Of a stretch of DNA of 64,000 bases, positions 1 to 10,378 are shown one piece after another (within the stretch, counting starts at the first letter, position 1; every line of letters begins with the position of its first letter). The notes under the pieces are model-generated. The model did not search any database. It saw only the letters and a program-made list of their open reading frames with translations, and was not told the origin of the DNA. The stretch spans positions 124,001-188,000 of the forward strand of contig JAJFMD010000002.1 in assembly GCA_021772335.1 (NCBI GenBank). The letters are read 5' to 3'. Position numbers and translations under genes: made by a program. The stretch comes from Chlamydiota bacterium (lineage in GTDB: Bacteria > Chlamydiota > Chlamydiia > Chlamydiales > Rhabdochlamydiaceae).

Positions 1-20
1 CCTGCGATCGGCGTTGCCAT
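1..20 (-). CDS. start of a leftward gene, truncated by window edge
   Basis: Only the start is visible: an ATG at 18-20 (minus strand) followed by codons for M-A-T-P-I-A, running off the left edge. It is supported by a strong ribosome binding site, GTAAGGAG, with seven bases before the ATG. The product cannot be judged from six residues. It lies just downstream of copy A of the large paralogous family and in the same orientation, so it could be a further member or an unrelated gene. Confidence 0.5.
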
Positions 21-105
21 AATCTCGCTCCTTACATTTTTTTTCGAGAACATGCTAAATAGGATGCCGATTTAAATCAACGCAATCAAAGTTCATTTTT
101 GCAAG

Positions 106-3100
106 TTATGCACAGCCCAATAAGCCTTTGTTACCTGCATCTTGCAATGGAATATCTGTATTTTTTTTGCCTTTACTCCAGCACTCTTCCATCTGATCTT
201 TTTTCTGACCACAATAATGAACGACAGTTCTTTTGTGATTTCTCCATTCGCCATTGCGTCCATATTTAAAATAGTAAACTGCTGCTGAGCTTAAAGAAGC
301 TACGAGGAAAGGCGCTACATAAGTCGCAAATTCTTCCATGGTTGACATCCCATGAACACGCGCAAAAAACTGCTGCGTTGCGCATAAGTTGTGTATATCG
401 CAACCTTGTAAAGTCACTTTCACACCATTTGTTGCCTTTTTACCGGGCATACCGCCAATGAGCCAGTTTCCTTGGTTATCTTGTTTTAGCTTTAGCCATT
501 TTATTTTCTTATACCAATTCAACGTGCTGTCAAGTTCTGCGCTTTCTTTTTCCATACTCAATGTAATAGAGCTTCCTACAGGGCTGATAAAAATACCGCT
601 GTCTAAAGGAATCCAATTCTCAGTACCCACATTAAAAAATAAATCATTGATAAGTTGTCCCATACGAGGAATTAAAGCATCCGGAGTAACAACATTAAAA
701 GCTACAGGCTCAGAAACCCCACTAGGATGCTCACTATCTCTCACCTCAATAACAGGAGTAACAGACCCAACAAAATCATCTGGCGCCTTGCCCCAAAAAT
801 CAACAATGACATCAGATGTGACACTACTTTTAAACCATTCAGGAAGAACCCCAAAAGAAGATTTCACACTGGCTAATAATTGATCACCCTCAGGGTCAAT
901 AACAAAATCTCTTACATCAATATGATAAGAAAAATCCCATCCCGAACCAATAGGGTTAGGCTCTGGATAATCTCTTACTAGAGCTGGCAATTCATTATGT
1001 CCGTCTTCCGGAAATACAGTAATTAATCCCGTTCTATCTACAGTACAGCTTGCATAGGAATCACAAAATGTCGGATGCACATTAAATGTTTTGCCAAAAG
1101 CTCCGCCAGGAACGCGGCCTGTTAGCGACTGCGTGCCAATATTAGGGATAATCCAATTTTCCAATTCACCAAAATCTTCAACTCTCACTACATGACCATC
1201 TAAATCGCCATAAGCCTCATCATCAACTACAATCGCAAAATTATGCCCAGCTGTAACAGCATGCTGTCCAAAGCCCTTATTGACAAAAGGAAGACGATTG
1301 TTCACTGTCCAATCAAACAAATGATAACCTTTTGCTCCTAATGGATCTGTGACTGTAGCATTAACAGTTCCCGTTCCTACATCATCCGAACCAGGAGTAA
1401 ACGTCCAGCAGTCCGTTCCATTAAGCACTCCCCGTCCTGTCATCCCTGTAGTCAAAGGAGTGTCTAAATCAAGATCACTCGTCGTTAAGCAAACTGGTCC
1501 CATCTGTTCCAATGGAAAACCGCTAACCGTAGCATCTCCAGTTATTGTTGGAGCTCGATTCGCCACGTAAATAGGAATCTGACCACCACTGAATGTTCCA
1601 TTCCAATAACCATCATCACCACCAAAGAATCGATTATGATTTCCCTGAGATCCCGGAGGAGCTGTTACGTTCAGAGTTAAAGAGGTCTCATTAAAAATTC
1701 CCCAAGGAACTCCACCTTCATCAGTAAAAGCAATCGAATGTCCATCGGGATCCGTAGCAAGAGCACCCGCAGCATATGTCTTAGTAAATGGCTGATTGAT
1801 AAAAACTGTTTCAGGAGGAACATTATTTGGTACAGGAGGAGAGTTGAATTTAAATGTGCGCATTGTCGGTATGCCGCTACTATCTTTAAAGAACACTGTT
1901 AAATCTCCATCAGGCGTCCAAGACAACTGAGGTTCAGTCTGCTCCCCTACTGTATTGTCATTTGCACAAAAGGCATCTTCAATGGGCACTCCATCATTAT
2001 CATAAATCCGAGCAAATGCACCATTTCCACTTCCATCAGGTGCTTGATAAGCCACCGCAATAAAGTTTCCATTGGTAGCTATCCTAGGATTGCCCGTCGC
2101 ATCAGTCGCAACAGTCACAGATCCCCCATCAGCAGATCCATCCTGATTGAGCTTATCGAGAAAGATAATTGCCCCGATTCTCCTCACTCCAAAAGATTTA
2201 TTCCCTACAACAACTAAATCCGGCTCTTTAGAATCATCCAGGTTATAATTCGCACCCACTGGATCGCTTCCTAAAGTGAATGCCTGTCTTCTCATTATTC
2301 TAAATTTATCTTTATACATGGCAATCATATTGCCATTTGCCGCCTGAACCATCGCCATTTCATCTGGTTCTGGGAATTCAAATGGAAAAGCAAAAGTAGA
2401 ATGTTGATAATTTATTAAAGAGCCAACTAAGTTGCCATCCGATGATGCAATCTCTTGCCAATAGATATATTCTCCATCATTATGGAAGGAAAAAAAATTA
2501 TCCCCTTTAACTCCTATGCACCGACGCGAACCAATATATTCAGTAGATGCAAAAACTTCGGTTCTAGGTTTTATAATTTGACCTTGTGAGCTATGAATCG
2601 TATATTGCATTGATCCGGAAGATGTATCAATCCAAGCAATTCCAATATTCTCACTTGTTAGTTCCTGCACTAAATCCGGATAGTTTCCTTTATCATCACT
2701 TATAAGCATAGGCGCTGAAACAACCGATCCAGCTGAATTATCAATGTTAAGATAAATCTTATTTGATCTAGCACAAACTGTTGCTATATTCCCATTACTT
2801 AAAACCTTTGAAGAGTAGCCATTGGAATATGATCCTGAGTTAAGAGTAATGTCTTCTGTTTTAGGAATCATTGGAGATGATCCTGATCCAGCTCTTGTTT
2901 TTTTAGCTTTTTGTTGCTTTCTTTGTGGATTATTTTGTGATGTGCCTCTTTTAGAATTGCGATTACTTCGATCTCTTTTGTATTTTCCCGATTGAGCTTG
3001 AAGGCTGGGCAACTGATCAAATGGGTTAACAAGTTCTTCTGAAAGATGATCAACCTTTTGTAAATCGCGATTACTTAAATCATTGTTAAAATTCACCTGA

Positions 3101-3396
3101 TCATCTTTTGCAGCCATGATCGTTGCATAGATCGTTAATGGTATGCTTGCAATACTTGCTGCAATTGCTCCGGCGCTAACAGCGATATCTGTAAGCATTG
3201 ATCCAACATCTGCTAGCTGATATGGATTTTCATTTTCTTCATTTCCAAAATACAAATAAGCTAACGACGAAACTGCGGCAGCTCCACCTAAAATCCATAG
3301 CAATGGTGCATTATAAGACGTTTTTTGCCGTTGGTCAGCTGCATAAAATTTACTTCCTGCAACTTGGAGATCACCATTTTTAGACACTCCAGACAT
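106..3396 (-). CDS. large modular membrane protein, propeller + cadherin-like domains (copy A)
   Basis: About 1096 residues, function unknown. Seen in order: a hydrophobic helix (about 33-52), an acidic loop, a second hydrophobic stretch (about 65-97), a Lys/Arg-rich linker (about 140-172), and a repetitive beta region (about 185-520) with recurring G-N-x-I-A and D-x-x-G turns suggesting a beta-propeller. Then come four domains (about 524-905) with D-P-D-G and N-R-A-P motifs typical of dystroglycan-type cadherin-like folds, a last beta domain with the family signature GKKATNG, a membrane helix (about 1024-1044) and a basic tail. There is no classical signal peptide. A GTG two codons upstream keeps the frame open, but it lies inside the GAGGTG ribosome binding site, so ATG at 3396 is preferred. 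Copy A resembles copy B at the N-terminus and copy D in the middle. A surface or host-membrane role is inference. Confidence 0.85.
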   Translation of the reverse strand: MSGVSKNGDLQVAGSKFYAADQRQKTSYNAPLLWILGGAAAVSSLAYLYFGNEENENPYQLADVGSMLTDIAVSAGAIAASIASIPLTIYATIMAAKDDQVNFNNDLSNRDLQKVDHLSEELVNPFDQLPSLQAQSGKYKRDRSNRNSKRGTSQNNPQRKQQKAKKTRAGSGSSPMIPKTEDITLNSGSYSNGYSSKVLSNGNIATVCARSNKIYLNIDNSAGSVVSAPMLISDDKGNYPDLVQELTSENIGIAWIDTSSGSMQYTIHSSQGQIIKPRTEVFASTEYIGSRRCIGVKGDNFFSFHNDGEYIYWQEIASSDGNLVGSLINYQHSTFAFPFEFPEPDEMAMVQAANGNMIAMYKDKFRIMRRQAFTLGSDPVGANYNLDDSKEPDLVVVGNKSFGVRRIGAIIFLDKLNQDGSADGGSVTVATDATGNPRIATNGNFIAVAYQAPDGSGNGAFARIYDNDGVPIEDAFCANDNTVGEQTEPQLSWTPDGDLTVFFKDSSGIPTMRTFKFNSPPVPNNVPPETVFINQPFTKTYAAGALATDPDGHSIAFTDEGGVPWGIFNETSLTLNVTAPPGSQGNHNRFFGGDDGYWNGTFSGGQIPIYVANRAPTITGDATVSGFPLEQMGPVCLTTSDLDLDTPLTTGMTGRGVLNGTDCWTFTPGSDDVGTGTVNATVTDPLGAKGYHLFDWTVNNRLPFVNKGFGQHAVTAGHNFAIVVDDEAYGDLDGHVVRVEDFGELENWIIPNIGTQSLTGRVPGGAFGKTFNVHPTFCDSYASCTVDRTGLITVFPEDGHNELPALVRDYPEPNPIGSGWDFSYHIDVRDFVIDPEGDQLLASVKSSFGVLPEWFKSSVTSDVIVDFWGKAPDDFVGSVTPVIEVRDSEHPSGVSEPVAFNVVTPDALIPRMGQLINDLFFNVGTENWIPLDSGIFISPVGSSITLSMEKESAELDSTLNWYKKIKWLKLKQDNQGNWLIGGMPGKKATNGVKVTLQGCDIHNLCATQQFFARVHGMSTMEEFATYVAPFLVASLSSAAVYYFKYGRNGEWRNHKRTVVHYCGQKKDQMEECWSKGKKNTDIPLQDAGNKGLLGCA

Positions 3397-3478
3397 AAAC
3401 ACCTCGTGAATTCAGAGAGAATTCTAATGTAGAAATTAATTAAAATCCATCAATATTGAATTGTATCTAAGCGCAATT

Positions 3479-6400
3479 CTAAGCAGTATCTAATAAATTT
3501 TCATTTAAGGATCCTGTGCTTTGCAAAGAGATATCCTTATTTGCATTATTTCCGGCCCAGCACCTTTTAATCTGGTCTTTTTTTTCACCACAATAATGTT
3601 CGACAGTTCTTTTGTGATTTCTCCATTCGCCATTGCGACCGTACTTCCACCAATATGCAATGCCTGAACTTATGATAAAAACGACTGCAGCAGAACCATA
3701 AGTAACAAACCTCTCGAACGGAGATTCGCCTTCAACACGCACAAAAAACTGCTGAGTTGCGCATAAACTACGATCATCACAACCCATTAGAGCAACTTTA
3801 GCCCCATTTGTCGCTTTTTTACCAGGTTTGCCTCCAATAAGCCAATTCCCTTGATTGTCTTGAGTGATCTTCAACCATTTTGTTTTCTTATAATGACTCC
3901 AAGTGTTGTCGAGACCTGCACTTTCTGTTTCCATACTCAATGTAATCGCACTTCCTGTAGGGCTATAGAAAATATCACTAGGTAATTGAATCCATCTTTC
4001 TTTACCCACATCAAAAATTAATTCACTGATAATTTGATCAATCTTTGGAGCTAACGTCTCAGGATCTACGATATTAAAAGTTATCGGCTCAGAAATTCCA
4101 TTAGGATGTTCACTATCTCTTACTTCAATGATTGGAATAACAGGTCCAATAAAATCATTGGGGCTCTTTCCCCAGAAATTAACAATGACATCTGACGTAA
4201 CATTATTTTCAAACCATTTAGGGAGTCGCCCAAAAGGAGATGTTACACTTGCGATTAAGGGGTCATTTTCTAAGTCGATAAAGTAATCTCTAATATCAAG
4301 ACGATAAAAGAAATTCCATCCTGAACCAATAGGAGGATGGGAGGGGAAATTCTTTACTTGCGATGGTATTGCATTGTTACCATCTATAGAAAGAACAGTA
4401 ATTGTTCCAGTAGAATCTGTACCACAACTTGCATATGAATCACAAAAAGTTGGATGAATATTAAAGGTCTGTCCAATAGTGTTTATTGGAGCACTTCCAG
4501 TTAATGACTGCGTATCAACATCAGCAATCATCCAGTTCTCTAAATTCCCGAAATCTGCAACAAAAGTTGCATGCTCATCTAAATCATCATAAGCATCATC
4601 TGCAACCACAATCGCAAAGCTATCACCTGCAGTGACATTGTGATTCCCAAATCCCTTATTAACAAAAGGATTGCGATTGATTCCTTCCCATGAAATAACA
4701 TGAAATCCTTTTGCCCCCAACGGATCTGCAACTGTAACATTAACAGTTCCTATGCCAATATCATCGGAACCAGGTGTAAACGTCCAACAATCTGTCCCAT
4801 TAAGAACTCCCTTTCCACTCAACTTTGTAGTTAAAGGAGTATCTTGATCAAGATCTCCCTTCGTTAAACAAAGAGGTCCCAACTCTTGAAATGGAAAACC
4901 GCTAATCATAGTACTACCAGTTATTGTTGGGGCTCTATTCGCCACTGTAAATGGGATCCTTCCTCTGGTAAAAGTTCCATTCCAATTGCCATCGTCACCA
5001 CCAAAGAACCAATTATAATTTCCCTGTGATCCCAGAGGTGCTGTTAAATTCAACGTCAACGTTGAAGCGTTGAAATTCCCCCAAGGAACACCACCTTCAT
5101 CAGTAAAAGCAATCAAGTGCTGATCCGGATCAGTAGCAAGATCTCCCGCAGTATATGTCTTATTAAACGGCTGATTAACGAAAATCGTTTCCGGAGGAAC
5201 ACTGTTCGGTACTGGGGGAGAGTTAAATTTAAACGTGCGCATTGTTGGTGTATCAACATTTAGAAAAAACACCGTTAATCCTCCTTCCGGTGTCCATGAC
5301 ACTTGAGGATTAGTTTGGTGCCCTGCCGTATTTGCATTTACTCTAAACCGACTGCCAACTGCAGTAATATCTTTGTCATAAATCTGCGCAAAAACTCCAT
5401 TTCCTCCACCATCAGGCGCAGGATAAGCTACTGCAATATAGTTTTTATTTGAAGCAATCCGAGGATTGCCTGTCGCATCTGTCGCAACAATCACAGTTCC
5501 CCCATCAGCCATCCCATTCTCATTCGATTTATCAAGAAATATATTCGCCCCTGACTGTCGCACACCATAAACCTTATTTCCTAGAGCAACCATATCTGAT
5601 CCATATGAAGCTCCAAGATCAATGTTTACCCCTGCAGGATAACCTGCTAAAGTGAACGCCTGTCTTTTCAGTATATTAGATTTATCTCTATACATGGCAA
5701 TTATATTGCCATTCCCCGCCTCAACCATTGTCATTTCATCTGGTTCTGGGAATTCAAATTGATTAAAAGTAGAATGTCGATATTTTGTTAAAGATCCAAC
5801 TAAATCGCCATTTGATGATGCAATCTCTTGCCAGTAAATATATTCTCCATCATCATGGAAGGAAAAAAAATTATCCCCTTTAACTCCTATGTACCGACGC
5901 GAAACAATATATTCAGTAGATGCAAAAGCTTCGGTTCTGGTTTTTATAATTTGACCTTGTGGATTATGAATCGTATATTGAATAGATTTGTAATATTTAT
6001 CAATCCAAGCAATTCCAATATTCTCACTTGTTAGTTCCTGCACTAAATCCGGATAGTATCCTTCATCATCACTTATAAGCATAGGCGCTGAAACAACAGA
6101 TCCAGCTGAATTATCAATGTTAAGATAAATCTTATATTTAGGAAAAATCTCAATTGATCTAGTAGTACAAGCTGTCGCTATATTCCCATTATTTAGCACC
6201 TTAGAAGAATAAGCATCGGTACATGATCCTGAGTTAAGAGTAATGTCTCCTGTTTTAGGAATCATTGGAGATACTTCTGATTCAGCTCTTGTTTTTTTAA
6301 CTTTATGTTGCTTTCCCTGAGAATTATTTTGTGATGTGCCTCTTTTAGAATTGCGATTACTTCGATCTCTTTTGTATTTTCCCGATTGGGCTTGAGGGCT

Positions 6401-6790
6401 GGGCAACTGATCATATGGGTGAACAAGTTCTTCTGAAAGATGATCAACCTTTTGTAAATCGCGATTACTTAAATCATTGTTAAAATTCACCTGATTGTCT
6501 TTTGCAGCCATGATCGTTGCATAGATCGTTAACGGTATGCTTGCAATACTTGCTGCAATTGTTCCGGTGCTAACAGCTATATCTGTAAGCAGCGAGCCAA
6601 AATCTGCAAGTTGCAATGGATTTTCATTTTCATCATTTCCAAAATACAAATAAGCTAATGTAGATGCTGCGGCAGCTCCACCTAAAATCCATAGCAATGG
6701 TGCATTATAAGACGTTTTTTGCCGTTGGTCAGCTGTATAAAAATTGTTTCCTGTAACTTGGGAATTAATATTTCCAGATACTCCAGACAT
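3479..6790 (-). CDS. large modular membrane protein, propeller + cadherin-like domains (copy B)
   Basis: Second tandem paralogue, about 1103 residues, same domain order as copy A (hydrophobic pair, basic linker, propeller-like region, cadherin-like domains, GKKATNG motif, C-terminal membrane helix, basic tail). Its first ~165 residues and its leader DNA are almost the same as copy A. It has extra residues near 205-215 (an insertion before the KIYLNIDNS stretch) and ends in a different short tail. The start is ATG at 6790 behind GAGGTG; the in-frame GTG at 6796 is part of that ribosome binding site. It is separated from copy A by only ~80 bp, so the copies may be co-transcribed, although the leader contains AT-rich promoter-like DNA. 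Function is unknown. Confidence 0.85.
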   Translation of the reverse strand: MSGVSGNINSQVTGNNFYTADQRQKTSYNAPLLWILGGAAAASTLAYLYFGNDENENPLQLADFGSLLTDIAVSTGTIAASIASIPLTIYATIMAAKDNQVNFNNDLSNRDLQKVDHLSEELVHPYDQLPSPQAQSGKYKRDRSNRNSKRGTSQNNSQGKQHKVKKTRAESEVSPMIPKTGDITLNSGSCTDAYSSKVLNNGNIATACTTRSIEIFPKYKIYLNIDNSAGSVVSAPMLISDDEGYYPDLVQELTSENIGIAWIDKYYKSIQYTIHNPQGQIIKTRTEAFASTEYIVSRRYIGVKGDNFFSFHDDGEYIYWQEIASSNGDLVGSLTKYRHSTFNQFEFPEPDEMTMVEAGNGNIIAMYRDKSNILKRQAFTLAGYPAGVNIDLGASYGSDMVALGNKVYGVRQSGANIFLDKSNENGMADGGTVIVATDATGNPRIASNKNYIAVAYPAPDGGGNGVFAQIYDKDITAVGSRFRVNANTAGHQTNPQVSWTPEGGLTVFFLNVDTPTMRTFKFNSPPVPNSVPPETIFVNQPFNKTYTAGDLATDPDQHLIAFTDEGGVPWGNFNASTLTLNLTAPLGSQGNYNWFFGGDDGNWNGTFTRGRIPFTVANRAPTITGSTMISGFPFQELGPLCLTKGDLDQDTPLTTKLSGKGVLNGTDCWTFTPGSDDIGIGTVNVTVADPLGAKGFHVISWEGINRNPFVNKGFGNHNVTAGDSFAIVVADDAYDDLDEHATFVADFGNLENWMIADVDTQSLTGSAPINTIGQTFNIHPTFCDSYASCGTDSTGTITVLSIDGNNAIPSQVKNFPSHPPIGSGWNFFYRLDIRDYFIDLENDPLIASVTSPFGRLPKWFENNVTSDVIVNFWGKSPNDFIGPVIPIIEVRDSEHPNGISEPITFNIVDPETLAPKIDQIISELIFDVGKERWIQLPSDIFYSPTGSAITLSMETESAGLDNTWSHYKKTKWLKITQDNQGNWLIGGKPGKKATNGAKVALMGCDDRSLCATQQFFVRVEGESPFERFVTYGSAAVVFIISSGIAYWWKYGRNGEWRNHKRTVEHYCGEKKDQIKRCWAGNNANKDISLQSTGSLNENLLDTA

Positions 6791-6875
6791 AAACACCTCG
6801 TGAATTTAGGAAAAAAAATTCTAATACAGAAGTTAATTAAAATGCATCAATATAGAATTATATCTAAATTCAATT

Positions 6876-9800
6876 CTAAGCCTCGTTTAATAAACCTTCA
6901 TTCAATGATCCTGTACCTTGTAAAGCGATATCCTTATTTGCATTATTTCCGGTCCAGCACCTTTTAATCTGATCTTTTTTTTCACCGCAATAATGTTCGA
7001 CAGTTCTTTTGTGATTTCTCCATTCACCATTGCGGCCATATTTCCACCAATAAGCAAACCCTGCGCTAATAAGAGTAGTAACAGCCGCACCTCCATATGT
7101 CACAAACTCTTCCAACGGTGACATCCCATCAACACGTGCAAAAAACTGCTGAGCTGTGCATAAATTATGATCATCACAACCCGTTAGAGTAACTTTAGCT
7201 CCATTTGTTGCCTTTTTGCCGGGTTTTCCTCCAATAAGCCAATTTCCTTGATTGTCTTGAGTGATCTTCAACCATTTTGTTTTCTTATAATGACTCCAAG
7301 TGTTGTCGAGACCTGCACTTTTTGTTTCTATGCTAAGTTTAATAGAACTTCCGGTAGAACTAAAAAAAACATCGCGAGGCAATGAGATCCATTTCTCCTT
7401 GCCCACATCAAAAATTAATTCATTGACAATCTTATTAATCTTTGGAGCTAAAGACTCAGGGGCGACAATATTAAAAGTCAGTAGTTCTGAAATTCCATTA
7501 GAGTTTTCAGTATCTCTTACTTTAATCATTGGAGTAACAGATCCAGCAAAATCACTGGGACTCTTTCCCGAAAAATCAACAATGACATCTGACGTAACAT
7601 TACTTTCGAACCACTCAGGAAAACTACTAAAAGGAGATGTTACGCTTGCGATTAAAGGGTCATTTTCTAAGTCAACAAAATAATCTCTGACATCAACACG
7701 ATAAGAGAAGTCCCAGCCCGAGCCAATGGGTTTAGGAGAAGGGAAATTCTTTGTTTGTGTTGGTATCGCATTATCGTCATTTGGAGGAAGCACAGCAATT
7801 GATCCGGTTCTATCTACAGCGCAGCTTGCATACGAATCACAAAACATTGGATGAATATTAAAGACCTGTCCAATAGCATTCATTGGAGCACTTCCTGTTA
7901 ACGTCTGCATGCCAATATTTGGGGCCATCCAGTTCTCTAAACTCCCAAAATTTGTTACAGAAGTCGGGTGTTCATCTAAATCATCATAAGCATCACTACC
8001 TACTACAATCGCAAAACTATCCCCCGCAGTGACATTGTGATTCCCAAACCCCTTATTAACAAGTGGCTTGCGATTGATTACTTCCCAACTAAATAGATGA
8101 AAATCTTTCGCTCCAAAAGGATCCGTAACTGTAACATTGACTGTTCCCGTGCCAATATCATCCGAACCAGGAGTAAATGTCCAACAATCCGTCCCATTAA
8201 CCACTCCTCTACCAGTAAATCCTATAGTCAAAGGAGAGTCTTGATCAAGATCGCTTTTCGTTAAACAAATAGGTCCCATCTTTTCCAAGGGGAAACCGCT
8301 AATCATAGTACTCCCAGTTATTGTTGGGGCTCTATTTACCACCTCAAACGGAATTCTTCCTCCAGTAAAAGCTCCATTCCAACCACTATCATCACCACCA
8401 AAAAACCAATTATAATCTCCCTGAGATCCCGGAGGTGCTGTTAAATTCAATGTCAAAGACGTAGCATTAAAAGTTCCCCAAGGAACTCCACCCTCATCAA
8501 TAAAAGAAAATGCATCTCCATCAGGATCCAGAGCTAGATCTTCCGCAGTATATGTTTTATTAAACGGCTGATTAACAAAAATCATTTCCGGCGGAACAGC
8601 GTTTGGTATAGGAGGAGAGTTAAATCTAAATGTGCGCATTGTCGGTGTAAAATCGGCATTTAGAAAAAACACCGTTAATCTTCCTTCCGGGGTCCATGAC
8701 ACTTGAGGATCAGTTTGCGACTCTATCGTATTGGCATTTACGCAAAAAGAGTCTTGAATTGGCACTCCGTCTTTATCATAAATCCGAGCAAATGCACCAG
8801 AGCAATCTCCATCCCGAGCAGGATAAACAACCGCAATATAATTTTTATTTGCGGCTATCCTTGGAACTCCTGTTGCATCCGTAGCAATAGTAATAGCAGG
8901 TCCGTCAGCAGTTCCATCTTGATTGAGCTTATCAAGAAAGATATTTGACCTTGATTCCCTTACACCATAAACCTTATTCCCCATAGCGACCATATCTGGA
9001 GATTCTGAATATCCAAGGTCGTGATTATCTCCCACCACAAGCCCAGTTGATGTAAATGTTTGTCTTCGCATTATCCCCGAATCATCCACATACATGGCAA
9101 TCATATTGCCATTATCAGTCTCAACCATCGCCATGTGAGCTCTGAAACTACGATCAGAATGTTTAAAAACTCTTGAAGATCCAACTAAGTTACCATTCGA
9201 TGATGCGATCTCTTGCCAATAGATATATCCTCCAACATCACTAAAGGTAAAAAAATTACTCCCTTTAACTCCTATATGTCGAAATACAGACCCCTGTGTA
9301 GACCCATAAGGTACAGATGCAGTTAGAGGTCCTATTTCTTGACCCTGTGAGGTGTAAATCTCATGTACAACAGAATTCATCTCTTCCGCAAACCAAGCAA
9401 TTCCAATATTATTACTTGTAGGTTCCTGCACTAAATCCGGGTAAGAGCCATAATTATCTTCACTTATGAGTTTTGATGCTAAAACAACATCACCATCCGC
9501 GTTATCAATTCCAAAATAGATTGCAGAGGTGAAAAAATCTCTTGTGTGACAAGCTGTCGCTACATTTCCATTACTTAGAACCTTTGAAGAATAACCATCA
9601 ACACAGGGACCGAAATTAAGGGGAATATCTCCTGTTGTAGGAAATATTGGAGCAAGTTCTTGGTCAGTGGCTCTCTTCCCCCCAGCTCTAGACTGTTTTT
9701 TTTGTGAACTATTTTGAGATTTATTATTCAATGAATCGCGCTTTGAATTGCGATTACGTCTTCTGTCATTTGAAGATTCATAATCTTTTAATGCAGGTGC

Positions 9801-10172
9801 GCTTTGATACGCTTCTTCAAGTTGACGTTTTAAATCATTTGGCAAACTACCAGCCTCTTGCAAATCTCGATTACTTAAATCATTGTTAAAATTCACCTGA
9901 TTGTCTTTTGCAGCCATGATCGCTGTATAGATTGCTAGCGGGACACCTGCAATACTTATTGCAATTGCTCCGGCGCTAACAGCGATATCTGCAAGCATTG
10001 AGCCAAAATCTGCAAGTTGGAATGGATTATCATTTTCATCTTCAGATAGAAAATATGTAGAAACAGCAGCTGTTACAGCCGTTGCCCCTAATACCCAAAA
10101 GAGGGGTCTTTGGTAGAATGGTTTTGGTTGATCAGGAATGTCTGTTCTTTGCCCTATTATTCCTGCTGACAT
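6876..10172 (-). CDS. large modular membrane protein, propeller + cadherin-like domains (copy C)
   Basis: Third tandem paralogue, 1098 residues. The N-terminus (IIGQRTDIP, then FYQRPLFWVLGA) differs from A, B and D and matches copy E. From the second hydrophobic stretch onward it follows the common plan, and its C-terminal 200 residues are close to copy B. Cysteines at conserved sites in the propeller-like region (for example in NGNVATACHTR) and in paired positions of the cadherin-like domains suggest oxidised, extracytoplasmic folding; that is inference. ATG at 10172 is preceded by GAGGTAACCC, a good ribosome binding site shared with copy E (GAGGTAAACA). Confidence 0.85.
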   Translation of the reverse strand: MSAGIIGQRTDIPDQPKPFYQRPLFWVLGATAVTAAVSTYFLSEDENDNPFQLADFGSMLADIAVSAGAIAISIAGVPLAIYTAIMAAKDNQVNFNNDLSNRDLQEAGSLPNDLKRQLEEAYQSAPALKDYESSNDRRRNRNSKRDSLNNKSQNSSQKKQSRAGGKRATDQELAPIFPTTGDIPLNFGPCVDGYSSKVLSNGNVATACHTRDFFTSAIYFGIDNADGDVVLASKLISEDNYGSYPDLVQEPTSNNIGIAWFAEEMNSVVHEIYTSQGQEIGPLTASVPYGSTQGSVFRHIGVKGSNFFTFSDVGGYIYWQEIASSNGNLVGSSRVFKHSDRSFRAHMAMVETDNGNMIAMYVDDSGIMRRQTFTSTGLVVGDNHDLGYSESPDMVAMGNKVYGVRESRSNIFLDKLNQDGTADGPAITIATDATGVPRIAANKNYIAVVYPARDGDCSGAFARIYDKDGVPIQDSFCVNANTIESQTDPQVSWTPEGRLTVFFLNADFTPTMRTFRFNSPPIPNAVPPEMIFVNQPFNKTYTAEDLALDPDGDAFSFIDEGGVPWGTFNATSLTLNLTAPPGSQGDYNWFFGGDDSGWNGAFTGGRIPFEVVNRAPTITGSTMISGFPLEKMGPICLTKSDLDQDSPLTIGFTGRGVVNGTDCWTFTPGSDDIGTGTVNVTVTDPFGAKDFHLFSWEVINRKPLVNKGFGNHNVTAGDSFAIVVGSDAYDDLDEHPTSVTNFGSLENWMAPNIGMQTLTGSAPMNAIGQVFNIHPMFCDSYASCAVDRTGSIAVLPPNDDNAIPTQTKNFPSPKPIGSGWDFSYRVDVRDYFVDLENDPLIASVTSPFSSFPEWFESNVTSDVIVDFSGKSPSDFAGSVTPMIKVRDTENSNGISELLTFNIVAPESLAPKINKIVNELIFDVGKEKWISLPRDVFFSSTGSSIKLSIETKSAGLDNTWSHYKKTKWLKITQDNQGNWLIGGKPGKKATNGAKVTLTGCDDHNLCTAQQFFARVDGMSPLEEFVTYGGAAVTTLISAGFAYWWKYGRNGEWRNHKRTVEHYCGEKKDQIKRCWTGNNANKDIALQGTGSLNEGLLNEA

Positions 10173-10378
10173 GGGTTACCTCATAAAATTAAAAAGGAGA
10201 GTTAAAACATATAAAAACTTAAATAAAACTATAAAATGGCAATAACAAATTAGTTGGGATCTTCGTAAATTCTTTTAAGTCACCTTGCAAAAAATTTTAA
10301 TTTAACCCTAAAAAAGCTCTTTAAACAATCCATCACTGCAAGAGATTTTAAAACATAACATTCAAAGTTCTTAAGACT

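Noticed and set aside
389-883. Long open frame antisense to copy A
   Set aside because: Lies wholly inside a well-supported gene in the opposite strand, has no ribosome binding site, and its sequence merely mirrors the coding gene.
10181-10378. Promoter for copy C
   Set aside because: Only weak matches (TTGTTA, TATTTA at 17 bases) that do not resemble those of copies D and E; reading from copy D is equally possible.
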